Shown: positions 35,452 to 45,873, numbered from the stretch's first letter. The stretch: DNA of 62,335 bases from an uncultured Lysobacteraceae bacterium (GCA_946480825.1 CAMLLG010000017.1:1-62335); one strand, 5' to 3'. Notes: generated by a model from the sequence alone, not told the origin. Numbers and translations: made by a program.

Positions 35452-38400
35452 ATGCGCATGTTGTTCAACCGGGGCGGTCGTCTGCTGCCCGCGATCTCCG
35501 TTTTCGTATTGACGCTGCTGCTCGCGGCCTGCGATCTGCCGTTGCGCGACGATGCGTCGATCGCCGCGCCCGAAGCGGCATCGGCACCGAAGCTCATGCC
35601 GACCGGCAACGGCGGCGCGACCAGCGGCATCTGCGACACGACGACGGCGAGCACCGTATTGACCCCCGTACCGGCGCCGCCGCGCGATGGCGCGCCGCGC
35701 GACGTGCGCATCCACTACAACCGCGGCGACGGCAACTACGCCGACTGGGGCCTGCATCTGTGGCAGGTGAACGAGGCCGGCCAGTACATCGCCGATTATC
35801 CCGGCGTGTCCTGGCCCGCACCGCTGGCGCGTTCCGGCATCGACGCCTACGGCGCATATTTCGACATCCGCGCCGACAGCTTCACCAATCCCGCCGCGGC
35901 CGGCTTCGGCTTCATCGTGCATCCGCCGGGCCAGGGCGGCGATCCGGGCATCGACCGCATCGTGAAATTCACCGAGGGCGGCGAGTTCTGGCTGCGCTCC
36001 GGCGACGCCACGGTGTATCGCAGCAATCCGCTCGGCGCGACGCCGGACATCGACACGGTGCGCGTGCACTACAAGCGTTTCGACGGCGCCTACGACCAAT
36101 GGGGCCTGCATCTGTGGCCGACCAGCGGCATCGATCCCGCACGCCTCGCCGGGCTGACGCTGGACCAGTGGGGCAATCCGGTGCCGCTGGCATCGATGCC
36201 GAACTACGCTGCGGGCAGCGGCGAGATCGTGTTCGATCTGCCGGTGCTCAATCCGCAGGGCGACGCCAACCGCAGCGCGGTGGAATTCATCATCCACGGC
36301 ATGCCCTCGAATCCGAACGGCGGCGTGAACAACAAGGACGGCTGGAACGACAACATCCGCGTGAGCTACGCCGCGCTGTCGATCAGCAATCGCGTCGGCC
36401 AGATCTGGCTGGTGCAGGGCACGCCGACGGTGTTCACGACGCCGCCGAACACCCGCCGCGTCTCCACCACCGATGCGCGCGCCGCGTGGCTCACGCGCAA
36501 TCTGCTGAAGTGGCCGCTGGCCGACGATTTCGGCACGTTCAAGCTCTATCACTCGGCGGGCGGGCAGATCCTCGCGCCCCGCGGACAAACGGTGAGCGGC
36601 GCCGATGGCGCGCTGACCTTGCAGATCGGCGGCAGCGTGCCCGCCGACGCGGCCGAGCGTTTCAGGTATCTCGATGCCGGCGTGGTGCTGGCGGTGAATC
36701 CCGCCGACGAAGCGCGGCTGGGAGATCTGGCGAAACATCAGCTGGTGCTGGTGCAGGAAGACGCCGACGGCAAGGTGCTGGGCGCGACCACGCCGCAGTT
36801 GGCGGGCCTGCTGGACGACCGCTACGCCGCCGCCGAGGCGGTCGACGATCTCGGCGTCTCGCTGCACCGCGGTCGCACCACCTTCAAACTGTGGGCACCG
36901 ACCGCGCGCAAGGTCACGCTCTGCACCTACGGCGCGCAGGGCGTCGCGCATACCGAAGACGCGATGCGCTTCGATGCGGCCACCGGCGTCTGGCGCTTCG
37001 ACGCGCGCGGCGAACGCCACGGCCGTTACTACAGATACGCGGTGGAAGTGTTCGTCCGCGGCGTCGGCGTGGTGCGCAATCTGGTCACCGATCCGTACGC
37101 GATCAGCCTCAACGCCGATTCGCAGCGCAGCTACATCGCCGATCTCGATTCGCCGTGGCTGATGCCGCCGGGCTGGCGCCATTACCGCGCGCCGGACAAG
37201 GTCCGCGCGCAGGAAGACATGTCGATCTACGAACTGCACGTGCGCGATTTCTCGGCTGGCGACAGCAGCGTCAGCGCGCGCAATCGCGGCAAGTACCTCG
37301 CGTTCGCGGAATGGAACTCCGACGGCATGCGCCACCTGCGCGGCCTCGCCCGCGCCGGCGTCACCGATGTGCACCTGCTGCCGGTGTTCGATTTCGCGAG
37401 CACGCCGGAGAAAGGCTGCGTCACGCCGATCATTCCGGTCGCCGCGCCCGATTCCGATGCGCAACAGGCCGCGGCCGGCGCCGCGCGCGGCACCGACTGC
37501 TTCAACTGGGGCTACGACCCCTGGCATTTCACCGCGCCCGAAGGCAGCTTCGCCAGCGATCCCGACGACGGCGCCGCGCGCATCCGCGAGTTCCGCACGA
37601 TGGTCATGGCGCTGAATCTCGCCGGCCTGCGCGTGGGCATGGACGTGGTCTACAACCACACCAGCGCCTCGGGCCAGGGCGACCGCTCGGTGCTCGACCG
37701 CGTGGTGCCGGGTTACTACCACCGCCTCAACGGCGCCGGCGACATCGAGCGCTCGACCTGCTGCGAGAACACCGCGACCGAAAACCGGATGATGGCCAAG
37801 CTCATGATCGATTCGGTCAAGACCTGGGCCACGCAGTACCGGATCGATTCGTTCCGCTTCGACCTGATGGGCCATCAGCCGCGCGCCGTGATGGAACAAC
37901 TGCGCGACGAGGTCTCGGCCGCCGCCGGCCGCCCGATCCAGCTGATCGGCGAGGGCTGGAACTTCGGCGAAGTCGCCAACGGCGCGCGCTTCGTGCAGGC
38001 CTCGCAGCTGTCGCTCAACGGCAGCGGCATCGGCACCTTCAGCGACCGCGCCCGCGATCACGTCCGCGGCGGCTCGGGCTTCGACAGCGGCAACGCGCTG
38101 CGCAGCAATCAGGGCTACATCAACGGCATGCACTACGACGACAACGGTGCCGGCGGCAACAAGAGCCGCAACGACCTGATGTGGTCGGCCGACGTGATCA
38201 AGGTCGGCCTGGCCGGCTCGATCCGCGACTACGTGCTGCAGACGCACTGGGACGCCACGCTGCGGCTGGATCAGATCGATTACAACGGCCAGCCGGCCGG
38301 CTACGTGGTCGATCCGCAGGAAGTGGTGAACTACGTCGAGAACCATGACAACTGGACGCTGTTCGACAACAACGCGTTCAAGCTGCCGAAGAACACCAGC

Positions 38401-39060
38401 CGCGAAGATCGCGCGCGGGTGCAGATCCTCGGTGCGGCGATCAACAGCTTCAGCCAGGGCGTGGCCTACTATCACGCCGGCATCGATACCCTGCGCAGCA
38501 AGTCGCTGGATCGCAACAGCTACGACAGCGGCGACTGGTTCAACCGCATCGACTGGACGTATCGCGACAACGGCTACGCCGCCGGCCTGCCGCCGCAGGG
38601 CGACAACGGCGACAACTGGAGCGTGATGGGTCCGCTGCTGGCGAACGCCGACATCAAGCCGACCGAAACCGAGATCCGCTGGACCCGCGACGCGTTCCGC
38701 GACCTGATGCAGATCCGCGCCAGTTCGCGCCTGTTCCGCCTGCGCAGCGCCGACGAGATCAGGCAGCGCCTGAGCTTCCGCAACACCGGCAGCGCGCAGG
38801 TGGCCACGGTATTGGCAGGGCACCTCGACGGCCGCGGCTATCCCGGCGCCGGCTTCAGTGAAGTGCTGTACTTCGTCAACGTCGACAAGGTCGCGCAATC
38901 GCTGACGTTGCCCGCCGAAGCGGGCAAGCAGTACCGCCTGCATCCGGTGCACACCGCACACGACGCCGCCGACCGCCGCGCCGCGCAGGCCACCTACGAA
39001 CGCGCCAGCGGCCGTTTCACCGTGCCCCCGCGCACCGCAGTGGTGTTCGTGGTGCGCTGA
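35452..39060 (+). CDS. pulA: secreted lipoprotein pullulanase (GH13)
   Basis: 1202 residues from ATG 35452, with GGAGG five bases upstream. A lipobox LLLAACD (Cys27) predicts an outer- or inner-membrane lipoprotein. Two tandem CBM41/PUD starch-binding domains are seen: [19 protein letters not shown] (~86-104) and [19 protein letters not shown] (~204-222). A CBM48 follows with [15 protein letters not shown] (~471), then the GH13 barrel with VVYNH (732-736), FRFDLMGH with nucleophile Asp804, IGEGWNF with acid Glu834, and VENHDN. It cuts alpha-1,6 bonds in pullulan, glycogen and starch so the cell can use them. Several Cys in CENTATEN and [10 protein letters not shown] are typical of PulA. Its likely operator lies upstream. 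Convergent with a lipoprotein gene across a two-way terminator. Confidence 0.93.
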   Translation: MRMLFNRGGRLLPAISVFVLTLLLAACDLPLRDDASIAAPEAASAPKLMPTGNGGATSGICDTTTASTVLTPVPAPPRDGAPRDVRIHYNRGDGNYADWGLHLWQVNEAGQYIADYPGVSWPAPLARSGIDAYGAYFDIRADSFTNPAAAGFGFIVHPPGQGGDPGIDRIVKFTEGGEFWLRSGDATVYRSNPLGATPDIDTVRVHYKRFDGAYDQWGLHLWPTSGIDPARLAGLTLDQWGNPVPLASMPNYAAGSGEIVFDLPVLNPQGDANRSAVEFIIHGMPSNPNGGVNNKDGWNDNIRVSYAALSISNRVGQIWLVQGTPTVFTTPPNTRRVSTTDARAAWLTRNLLKWPLADDFGTFKLYHSAGGQILAPRGQTVSGADGALTLQIGGSVPADAAERFRYLDAGVVLAVNPADEARLGDLAKHQLVLVQEDADGKVLGATTPQLAGLLDDRYAAAEAVDDLGVSLHRGRTTFKLWAPTARKVTLCTYGAQGVAHTEDAMRFDAATGVWRFDARGERHGRYYRYAVEVFVRGVGVVRNLVTDPYAISLNADSQRSYIADLDSPWLMPPGWRHYRAPDKVRAQEDMSIYELHVRDFSAGDSSVSARNRGKYLAFAEWNSDGMRHLRGLARAGVTDVHLLPVFDFASTPEKGCVTPIIPVAAPDSDAQQAAAGAARGTDCFNWGYDPWHFTAPEGSFASDPDDGAARIREFRTMVMALNLAGLRVGMDVVYNHTSASGQGDRSVLDRVVPGYYHRLNGAGDIERSTCCENTATENRMMAKLMIDSVKTWATQYRIDSFRFDLMGHQPRAVMEQLRDEVSAAAGRPIQLIGEGWNFGEVANGARFVQASQLSLNGSGIGTFSDRARDHVRGGSGFDSGNALRSNQGYINGMHYDDNGAGGNKSRNDLMWSADVIKVGLAGSIRDYVLQTHWDATLRLDQIDYNGQPAGYVVDPQEVVNYVENHDNWTLFDNNAFKLPKNTSREDRARVQILGAAINSFSQGVAYYHAGIDTLRSKSLDRNSYDSGDWFNRIDWTYRDNGYAAGLPPQGDNGDNWSVMGPLLANADIKPTETEIRWTRDAFRDLMQIRASSRLFRLRSADEIRQRLSFRNTGSAQVATVLAGHLDGRGYPGAGFSEVLYFVNVDKVAQSLTLPAEAGKQYRLHPVHTAHDAADRRAAQATYERASGRFTVPPRTAVVFVVR

Positions 39061-39087
39061 TCGACACGAATGCATGCGGCAAAAAAG

Positions 39088-39115
39088 GAAACGGCGACCG
39101 CAGGGTCGCCGTTTC
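39088..39115. terminator. bidirectional intrinsic terminator
   Basis: Perfect 12-base arms 39088-39099 and 39104-39115 around GCAG. On the minus strand it is followed by six T (complement of 39081-39086), making a standard terminator for the gene at 39154-40050. On the plus strand TTCTTCC follows, for pulA. Confidence 0.8.
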
Positions 39116-39153
39116 TTCCTGCGGAGCTGCCGCAGAGGACGCGTGCGCGGCGA

Positions 39154-40050
39154 TCAGGGCCCCAGCGCCGTCGCCGGCGCCGCGGCGGCACCGGCGAACG
39201 CATCGCGCACGTCCTCATCGCGCCAACCACGTCTGGTGTCGACGCCGGTCGTCCACCAGGTATGCGCATCGATGCGCAGCGGTCCGCGCACGCGTTCGTG
39301 GAAGCGCACCGGCAGCAGGTAACCGTCGACCTCGCGATACGCCAGGAACGTCGTGTCGACATGCGCGCCGACCGTGGTTTCGAACCCGTTGAGGCTCATG
39401 TGGATGCGGTACAGACGCGCGTCGTCGCGGCCGATCCACAGCACCACCTCGTCTTCGGCGGCCTCGCCGAAACCGGGCCGCACGGTACCGCGCAGGCGAT
39501 GGAAACGGCGCCCGGCCTCCTCCGCATCGTCCAGCCGGACCCAGCGATCCACGCGATCCAGGAAAAAGCTCGGGCCGAAGTGGAACATCCGGAACGCGTC
39601 GTTGGTCATCGCGGTCGCGCGCAGCTTCGCCGGGTCGGTCTCGCGCACGCCGTTGTACGACACCGCCAACCCGTCGCGACTGCGCACGACGTGCTTGACC
39701 CCCTGCGGACCGCTGTGGCTGACCGCGTACAGACCATCGCGCGGACGGTAGCGCTCCTCGGAGCGGATGCGGAAACCGCTGTCGCTCACCACCGGCTGGA
39801 TACGCTGGATCAGCGCGAACCAGCGGCCGTCGGTCGACAGGTTGATGTCGCCGGGATAGGCGCGCAGATCGCCGCCGTGCGCGGCCAGCGTGCGCGCGAA
39901 GATCGCATCGCCGCCCAGGCCGTCGTCGAACGCGGCCGCGGGCGGCTCCGGCGGGAAGCGCACGCTGGCGCAGCCAACCAGCGCCAGCAGGGACAAGGCC
40001 AGAGCGAACAGCCCCGGCGTGGAGGGGGACGGCAACCGGAACGGAAGCAT
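39154..40050 (-). CDS. lipoprotein of unknown function
   Basis: 298 residues from ATG 40050. Lipobox is clear (LSLLALVGCASV). The mature part begins with an acidic segment, then RTLAAHGGDLRAYPGDINLSTDGRW, and a beta-rich body (ERYRPRDGLYAVSHSG, LFHRLRGTVRPGFGE, DDARLYRIHMSLNGFE) resembling beta-sheet lipoproteins that carry hydrophobic ligands (LolA/LppX-like). I do not recognise a specific family. An acidic aromatic FFLDRVDRWVRL lies in the middle. It has its own intrinsic terminator downstream. A short relic of a related sequence is found at 41555-41590. Confidence 0.65.
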   Translation of the reverse strand: MLPFRLPSPSTPGLFALALSLLALVGCASVRFPPEPPAAAFDDGLGGDAIFARTLAAHGGDLRAYPGDINLSTDGRWFALIQRIQPVVSDSGFRIRSEERYRPRDGLYAVSHSGPQGVKHVVRSRDGLAVSYNGVRETDPAKLRATAMTNDAFRMFHFGPSFFLDRVDRWVRLDDAEEAGRRFHRLRGTVRPGFGEAAEDEVVLWIGRDDARLYRIHMSLNGFETTVGAHVDTTFLAYREVDGYLLPVRFHERVRGPLRIDAHTWWTTGVDTRRGWRDEDVRDAFAGAAAAPATALGP

Positions 40051-40166
40051 GGGAAGGTCCTGGAGCGGAGCGGAATTCCCTGCATACGCGCGCGCGGCGG
40101 CAAAGGATGCGTACCGGACGAGAGCCGGAAGCGGAGCGATGCCGGGGAAGCGGTACGGGAACGCAT

Positions 40167-40192
40167 CGATGGCGGCCCGGAGGCCGCCATCG
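40167..40192. terminator. hairpin after the EF-hand-like secreted protein gene
   Basis: Perfect 11-base arms 40167-40177 and 40182-40192 around CGGA, downstream of the gene ending at 40307 and just upstream of the start at 40050. Just before it, 40276-40309 repeats a 14-base CATGCAGATCAGTT unit two to three times. Confidence 0.55.
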
Positions 40193-40306
40193 ACGTTTCA
40201 GCGCTGACGCATCGAAAGGCGGGCTTCGTGCTTGCCCGCCGCCGAGGTCGATCGATGCGTGCCGATCGTGCCTGCAGATCAATTCATGCAGATCAGTTCA
40301 TGCAGA

Positions 40307-41317
40307 TCAGTTGCCGCAGTTCGGGAGGCACCCGCCGCCGTCCAGCAACGGGTTGGGCAGGTCGGGACGCTGCTCCGGTTGCGCTTTGTCGATCTGCGGC
40401 GCATCCGTGATCTGCGACTGCATGTCCAGATGCTCCGGATCGATCAGAACGATGGTCTCGTTCTTGTCGCGCAGCGTTGCCGGGTCCGTTTCGATGTTCG
40501 TCCAGCCCGCGACCGTGCGCACGGTCGCGTTCTGCATGCGTTCCCATGCCTCGAAATCTTCTTCGGTGGGCTCGCCCGTGCCCGCATCGGCGTCCGGATT
40601 CACGTACCAGGTATCGATGATGATGCCGTCCTTGTCCTGGCGCAGGCCATGGCCATCGTCGCCGACGTACATCGACCCGCCGTCTTCGAGAAAGTACGTG
40701 GTGCCGTAATCGTGACGTTTGCTGTCGATCACCTCAGTCTGGTTGGGCGCGTCGCCATTCGCGCTGATCAGGCTGGCATCCACGCCGCCGACGCGACGCA
40801 CCGGCGCATTCTTGTCGTCGTGGCCCAGCACCAGCGTCAATCCATCGAACTCGGCGCTGTAGCCGTGCTCCGCCAACAGTTCGGTATCCAGACCCAATCG
40901 CGTGAGCGCATCCTTGCGCTCGCCCAGCGGAAACCCGGCCGGCGGCGATTCCGAGCCTACGCCGTACGCCTCCAGTTCGGCCTGCACTTCCGCCGGATTG
41001 ATGACGATCTTGCCGACACCGAACTCGAAGGTCGGCAGCATCTGCGCGCCGATCAGATCGACGATCAACGACAGCCCGGGCGTGCTTTTCGGGTCGTACG
41101 GATCGGTGCCGGCGACGACTTCGTCGGCGTCGTTGTAACCATCGCCGTCGGAATCGACCACGTTCCATGCGTAGTAGCAGGCGGAGACATCGCAGACGCG
41201 GATATGGCGCAGTTCCGGATCCCGCGGCGGCGGGTCGGATGCGGCGTTGGCGGGAGATGCGAAAGACATCGCGGACAGCGCGGACAGCAGCGCGGAAGTG
41301 AGAAGTGTTGTTTTCAT
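40307..41317 (-). CDS. secreted protein with a calcium-binding DxDxDG loop
   Basis: 336 residues from ATG 41317. A signal peptide (LTSALLSALSAMSFASPANA) precedes a short Cys pair (RVCDVSACYY) and the loop VDSDGDGYNDADEVVAGTDPYDP, a calcium-binding motif of the thrombospondin type-3/dockerin kind. Downstream are acidic residues throughout (DDKNAPVRRVGG, YFLEDGGSMYVGDDGHGLRQDKDG) and a Cys-ending tail (GGCLPNCGN). Probably an exported or surface structural protein. No enzymatic motif. It has its own terminator. Confidence 0.65.
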   Translation of the reverse strand: MKTTLLTSALLSALSAMSFASPANAASDPPPRDPELRHIRVCDVSACYYAWNVVDSDGDGYNDADEVVAGTDPYDPKSTPGLSLIVDLIGAQMLPTFEFGVGKIVINPAEVQAELEAYGVGSESPPAGFPLGERKDALTRLGLDTELLAEHGYSAEFDGLTLVLGHDDKNAPVRRVGGVDASLISANGDAPNQTEVIDSKRHDYGTTYFLEDGGSMYVGDDGHGLRQDKDGIIIDTWYVNPDADAGTGEPTEEDFEAWERMQNATVRTVAGWTNIETDPATLRDKNETIVLIDPEHLDMQSQITDAPQIDKAQPEQRPDLPNPLLDGGGCLPNCGN

Positions 41318-41645
41318 GAGTGATCCAATGCTCGTGTTGCGTCCTCCGGCCGGGTCCCCCGACCGTGCGGGCCGCGAGATGCAGCCGGCTTGCGGAAGAA
41401 CGCCGCCGATCGCGATCACAGGACATGCCTTCGATTCGCTGCGCGACACGCGTCACAGATTTCCGGATTTTTAGGGGGCGGGGAAACAGCAGGGAAAGAG
41501 GGGCGAAGCGGCCTTTTTCGGCTGCGTCGCATGTCATCCGACTTCTTCGGCCTGCCGATGCGGTCGAGAGGTTGATGTCCCCGGGATGGGGGCGCAGACG
41601 CAGCGCCGCCATGTACAGTGCGGCATCGCCGCCCCGGGACCCGTC
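41318..41645. other. gene-free region with a relic of the neighbouring lipoprotein gene
   Basis: 328 bases between divergent genes. The segment 41555-41590 (minus strand reading RPHPGDINLST) closely matches the lipoprotein gene at 39823-39862 (RAYPGDINLST): about 35 bases alike, including GTTGATGTC and CCGGGAT. It is probably the remnant of a duplicated copy. Nothing else is evident. Confidence 0.4.
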
Positions 41646-42647
41646 ATGCGTCGCCTGTCCTGTCTGCTCTGGTTGTTCTGCGCCTTCGCCTCCCACGCCG
41701 CGAACCCCGCCGCCGCCCCGACCGCGCAGCCCGACCGCCGCATCGCGGTCACCATCGACGACCTGCCGTGGCAACGGATGGCGACGACGTCACCCGCCGA
41801 TCTGCGCACCCGCCATGCGGCGCTGATGGCCCAACTGCGGCAGGCCGGCGTGCCGGTGGTCGGTTTCGTCAACGAGGACAAGCTCGAGATCGACGGCGTC
41901 GTGCAACCGGAACGGGTCGCGATGCTCGAGGACTGGCTCGACGCCGGCCACGCGCTGGGCAACCACACTTACGGGCACGTCGATGCGCATGCCGTCGGCA
42001 TGCCGGCATTCCGGGACGCGATCCTGCGCGGCGAGCGCGTGCTGCGGCCGATGCTCGCGAAGCGCGGGCAGACGCCGCAGTGGTTCCGCCATCCCTATCT
42101 GCGCGCGGGCCGCACCGGCGAAGACAAGGCCGCGATCCGCGACTTCCTCGCGACCCACGGCTACCGCGTCGCACCGGTGACCGTCGACAACGGCGAATGG
42201 GTCTGGGCCTTCGCCTACGCGCGCGTGCTCGATGGACATGCTCCAGAGGGACAGGCCGACACCCCGGAACGCGCGGCGACGCTCGAACGCCTGCGCCTGG
42301 GCTACGTGCCGTACATGCTGAACAAGATCGATTACTACGAACGGCAATCGCAGGCGCTGCTGGGCTATGCGCTGCCGCAGATCCTGCTGTTGCACGCCAA
42401 CGAACTCAACGCCGTCGCCTACGCCGAACTGATCGCCGGCATCCGGCGCCGCGGTTATCGCTTCGTCACCCTCGACGAGGCGATGCGCGATCCCGCCTAC
42501 GCGCGCGAGGACGGCTATCTCGGCCGCTACGGCCCGAGCTGGCTGCATCGCTGGGCGATGGCGGAGCGCAGGCCGAAGGATTTCTACGTCGGCGAACCGG
42601 TGGTGCCGCCGTGGGTATTGGATCTGGCGGGCGTGGAGAGCGAGTGA
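41646..42647 (+). CDS. polysaccharide deacetylase (NodB domain), exported
   Basis: 333 residues from ATG 41646, signal peptide LLWLFCAFASHAA. NodB motifs in order: IAVTIDDLPW (metal-binding Asp and the TxDD motif), GNHTYGHVDAHA (HxxxH), WFRHPYLRAG (the R-x-P-Y motif) and LLLHANELNA near the end. It removes acetyl groups from sugars such as peptidoglycan or chitin-type polymers in the periplasm or outside. Substrate unknown. In the C-terminal half, FVTLDEAMRDPAYAREDGYLGRYGPSWLHRW is a conserved tail of this subfamily. Confidence 0.85.
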   Translation: MRRLSCLLWLFCAFASHAANPAAAPTAQPDRRIAVTIDDLPWQRMATTSPADLRTRHAALMAQLRQAGVPVVGFVNEDKLEIDGVVQPERVAMLEDWLDAGHALGNHTYGHVDAHAVGMPAFRDAILRGERVLRPMLAKRGQTPQWFRHPYLRAGRTGEDKAAIRDFLATHGYRVAPVTVDNGEWVWAFAYARVLDGHAPEGQADTPERAATLERLRLGYVPYMLNKIDYYERQSQALLGYALPQILLLHANELNAVAYAELIAGIRRRGYRFVTLDEAMRDPAYAREDGYLGRYGPSWLHRWAMAERRPKDFYVGEPVVPPWVLDLAGVESE

Positions 42648-42801
42648 GCGCTGGCGGCGCCGGCGGCCGCACATCGATCGATCAGACGCGGTCGTTGCGC
42701 CCAAAACCACCGGTATCGCGGCGCGCTACCCCGGCGACCGCGCTTGCGGGTCCGCTGCGGCGCGGCTTTGCTGGAGGCCCGCAGACAGGCATGGCATTCC
42801 G

Positions 42802-44232
42802 ATGGACGGCGCCCCGCGACACGATCGCATTCCGCACGAGAACGATGTCCACAGCCGGCTGAATCCGACACGTCATGCGTGCATCTTCGCGCCGCGCGAT
42901 GCGGACGATGTCTCCGAACTCCTCCAGGCCGCAAGGCGACAGCATCGACGCGTCGCCATCGCCGGCGCGCGACATGCGATGGGCGGGCAGCAGTTCGCCG
43001 ACGGCGGTTGGTTGATCGATACCCGCGCGCTCGACGGCATCCTCGATTTCGACGCGACCGCCGGGCACGTGCGGGTCGCCGCCGGCACGCGCTGGCCGAC
43101 ACTGCAGGCCTTCCTCGCCGCGCAGCGCGGCCACGACGGTCGCGGTTGGGCCATCCGTCAGAAACAGACCGGCGCCGACGACTTCAGTCTCGGCGGTGCG
43201 CTGGCCGCGAACATCCACGGTCGCGGCCTGGACATGGCGCCGTTCGTGGACGACATCGAAGCGTTCACGCTCGTCAAACCCGATGGCGCAGTCGTTGTCG
43301 TCGACCGGATGCGCAAGCCCGAACTGTTCGCGCTCGCGGTCGGCGGCTACGGTCTGTTCGGCGTAGTCGTCGATCTGACGCTGCGGCTCGCACCGCGGCG
43401 CATGCTGCAGCGCCGGGTCGATCTGCTGCGCCGCCGCGAACTCGCCGCCGCCTTCGCGCAGGCGCGCGACGATGGCGCGCAGTACGGCGACTTCCAGTTC
43501 GCGATCGATTCCGCGGACGACGACTTCCTCGATCTCGGCGTATTCGCGCGCTACGAAACGCTGCCCGAGCGCGCGCTTTCCGAAGGCGGCCCGCCGGAAA
43601 CGCCATCGCACCATCTCTCGGCCGAGGATTGGCGCACGCTGCTGTCGCTGGCGCACACCGACAAGCGTGAAGCCTTCCGCCGCTACAGCGCGTTTTATCT
43701 GGCGACCGATGGCCAGCGCTACGGCAGCGACGATCATCAGTTCGGCGTCTATCTCGACGGCTACCACGATGCGATCGACACGACGCTGGGACACGCCGGC
43801 TCGGAGATGATCACCGAGCTGTACGTGCCGCTCGCCGATCTCGACGCGTTTCTCGGTCGGGTCGCGGACGATTGCCGCAGCCACCGCACCGACCTCGTTT
43901 ACGGCACCGTGCGCCTGATCCGTCGCGACCGCGAGACCGTGCTGGCCTGGGCGCGCGAGGACTGGGCCTGCGTCGTGCTGAACCTGCACGTACATCACGA
44001 CGCCGAAGGCCGCGCGCGGATGCGCGCGGACCTGCAGCGGCTGATCGATCGCGCACTCGGCTTCGGCGGCAGTTTCTACCTGACCTATCACCGCGAAGCG
44101 CGTGCCGATCAATTGCGCGCGGCGTATCCGCGGATCGATGCCTTCCTCGCGGCCAAGGACCGGCACGATCCCGACCGCGTGCTCGACAGCGACTGGTATC
44201 GCGCGCTGCGCGGGACCTTGTCGGCGTCATGA
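42802..44232 (+). CDS. FAD-binding oxidase (PCMH/BBE-type)
   Basis: 476 residues from ATG 42802; other starts within the first 30 codons are possible since the first residues are unconserved. The FAD domain is seen in ACIFAPRDADDVSELLQAAR, VAIAGARHAMGGQQFADGGWLIDTRAL, then the substrate-domain-like WAIRQKQTGADDFSLGGALAANIHGRG, typical of the PCMH FAD fold (VAO family). C-terminal parts (LVYGTVRLIRRD, VVLNLHVHHDAEG, GFGGSFYLTYHR) fit the D-lactonohydrolase-type/alditol-like oxidases. No signal peptide. Its stop overlaps the start of the methyltransferase gene in an ATGA, so the two are translated together. The substrate is unknown. Confidence 0.78.
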   Translation: MDGAPRHDRIPHENDVHSRLNPTRHACIFAPRDADDVSELLQAARRQHRRVAIAGARHAMGGQQFADGGWLIDTRALDGILDFDATAGHVRVAAGTRWPTLQAFLAAQRGHDGRGWAIRQKQTGADDFSLGGALAANIHGRGLDMAPFVDDIEAFTLVKPDGAVVVVDRMRKPELFALAVGGYGLFGVVVDLTLRLAPRRMLQRRVDLLRRRELAAAFAQARDDGAQYGDFQFAIDSADDDFLDLGVFARYETLPERALSEGGPPETPSHHLSAEDWRTLLSLAHTDKREAFRRYSAFYLATDGQRYGSDDHQFGVYLDGYHDAIDTTLGHAGSEMITELYVPLADLDAFLGRVADDCRSHRTDLVYGTVRLIRRDRETVLAWAREDWACVVLNLHVHHDAEGRARMRADLQRLIDRALGFGGSFYLTYHREARADQLRAAYPRIDAFLAAKDRHDPDRVLDSDWYRALRGTLSAS

Positions 44233-45068
44233 TCGAGGGACGCCCCAGCGCGACCGCATTGATGGTCGCACTGTCGGTCCTGCGTCGGGGCGGTGCGTTC
44301 GGATTGCCCGACGCGTCGCGGCGGATCGCGGGGCGGGCGCTGGATGCCGGCGGCCGCGGGTGGCGATTGCTCGCGGCGCTGGCGCGCAACCGCGCAGGCG
44401 CGACGCTGCTGGATGCGATCGAAGCGTTCGCGCTGCCCGGCCTCGCAGCGCATCACTGCCGGCGCAAACAGTGGCTGCTGCGGCGTCTGCGCGCACTGGC
44501 ACCGGGCACGCGACTGCTGTGGCCTGCGGTCGGCTTCGACGGCACCGGTCTCGCGTTGCGGGCGACGATCCGCGATCTCCATCTGCACGAACTCGATCAT
44601 CCCGATACGCTGCGCCTGCGCGAACGCATCGTCGGCGATGTCCCCGGCGTCTCGCGCTCGACGTTGTCGCTGCCCGACGATGGCGGCGTCCTGCTCGATC
44701 TGTGCGCCGCATCGACCGCGCCCTGCGTCGTCATCGTCGAGGGTCTGACGATGTACCTGCCCGCGCGCGCGCTGCTGCGACTGTTGCGCGCCATGGCCGC
44801 ACTGCCCGCACCGCCGCGGCTGCTGTTCACCGCGCTGGCGCCGACGCACCCGGCAGGCACGGGCTTCGCTTCGGAAAACGGCATGACTCGCCGGTGGCTG
44901 TCGCGGCAGCGCGAGCCGTTCCTCTGGCGCTGTCCGCAGGCGCGTCTGCAGAACGTGCTGCGACGGCTCGGTTATCGCATCGATGCGAGCTGGGACGGCG
45001 ACGGCTACGGCGAATACGCGATCGACGCGACGCCGCGAACGTCGCGCGGGCTCAGTCCAACAGCATGA
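44229..45068 (+). CDS. SAM-dependent methyltransferase, leucine carboxyl methyltransferase-like
   Basis: 279 residues from ATG 44229, coupled by overlap to the oxidase gene. The first half is basic with Ala-rich helices, then LRRLRALAPGTRLLWPAVGFDGTG, and a loop VVIVEGLTMYLPARALLRLLRAMAAL, which is the signature of the LCMT/PPM2-type methyltransferase family (VxEGLxxYL). The characteristic GxGxD SAM motif is rather degenerate here (WPAVGFDGTG). Function is probably methylation of a small product made by the upstream oxidase. The 3' end overlaps the convergent MOSC gene by 17 bases. Confidence 0.68.
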   Translation: MIEGRPSATALMVALSVLRRGGAFGLPDASRRIAGRALDAGGRGWRLLAALARNRAGATLLDAIEAFALPGLAAHHCRRKQWLLRRLRALAPGTRLLWPAVGFDGTGLALRATIRDLHLHELDHPDTLRLRERIVGDVPGVSRSTLSLPDDGGVLLDLCAASTAPCVVIVEGLTMYLPARALLRLLRAMAALPAPPRLLFTALAPTHPAGTGFASENGMTRRWLSRQREPFLWRCPQARLQNVLRRLGYRIDASWDGDGYGEYAIDATPRTSRGLSPTA

Positions 45069-45873
45069 CCGCATCGCCCACGCGCAGCGTGGCCACTCCG
45101 CGCGCGCCCAGCCGCGGGATCAGGTTCATGCCGAAGGTGATGCCGGCCGGCGTGCGTCGATAGTCCTTGAGAATATTCAACGGCTGGCCATCGTCGCGAC
45201 GGCGAGCCGATGCCGGATCGACCGTGGTGAACACGCAGCGCGTGCACGGTTTCACCGCATCGAACTCGACATCGCCGATGCGCACGCGGCGCCAACCGTC
45301 TTCCGCATGCGCGGCAATGCCGTCGACGACGAGATTCGGACGGAAATGCGCCATCGTCACCGGCGCGGCGCCCGTCGCCGCCAACCGCGCGTTGAGGTCA
45401 TCGAGCGCGGCCTGCGAAATCGCCAGCAGCGGATAACCGTCGGCGAAGCTCACCTCGTCACCGGGCTGCGCGTATGCCGGATCGACCGCACGCCGCGCGT
45501 CCTCGTCCATGTACGCCAATCGCACCGGCCGCTGCAGGAACGCGCTCACCCAGGCATCGGCCTCCGGCGTCGCCGACAGCGCGTCCACCGTGTCCTTCCA
45601 GACGGTGAACCGCAATCGCGGCGCGTCGCCCGTCGGTGCCTGAACGTCGATGGCGGACCGGCCCGGCGCCGAAAGCCGCAGGCTCTCGCCGATCGCTTCG
45701 GCACGGATCAACACCATCTCCGCGGTCTGCCGCGCGGTGACGAACCGGCCTTCGGCATCGACCACGATCCAGCGCCGGTCGTGACGCGGGCCGCGCGGTT
45801 CGATCTCGAGCGCATCGACCGCCAGCACGGCGGCCGATTTCAGCGGATGGCGGTACAGGGCGGAGACGCGCAT
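45052..45873 (-). CDS. MOSC-domain protein (YcbX-like)
   Basis: 273 residues from ATG 45873. The N-terminal MOSC_N region (VSALYRHPLKSAAVLAVDALEIEPRGPRHDRRWIVVD) leads to the MOSC beta barrel with PYAQPGDEVSFADGYPLLAISQAALDDLN, FRPNLVVDGIAAHAEDGW and the conserved KPCTRCVFTTVDPA Cys loop. Members use molybdenum cofactor-sulfide chemistry to detoxify N-hydroxylated compounds, usually with a [2Fe-2S] ferredoxin domain, which is absent here. It lies convergent with the methyltransferase gene. Confidence 0.85.
   Translation of the reverse strand: MRVSALYRHPLKSAAVLAVDALEIEPRGPRHDRRWIVVDAEGRFVTARQTAEMVLIRAEAIGESLRLSAPGRSAIDVQAPTGDAPRLRFTVWKDTVDALSATPEADAWVSAFLQRPVRLAYMDEDARRAVDPAYAQPGDEVSFADGYPLLAISQAALDDLNARLAATGAAPVTMAHFRPNLVVDGIAAHAEDGWRRVRIGDVEFDAVKPCTRCVFTTVDPASARRRDDGQPLNILKDYRRTPAGITFGMNLIPRLGARGVATLRVGDAVMLLD

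Noticed and set aside
31924..39075. A minus-strand open frame of more than 2,300 codons across pulA and the third effector
   Set aside because: It lies opposite pulA for half its length and in another frame of the effector; its residues are Arg/Val/Ala-biased with no domains. It is open only because high-GC codons leave few stops.
40276..40309. Possible CRISPR-like repeats
   Set aside because: Two to three adjacent 14-base units without spacers; this is a simple tandem repeat.
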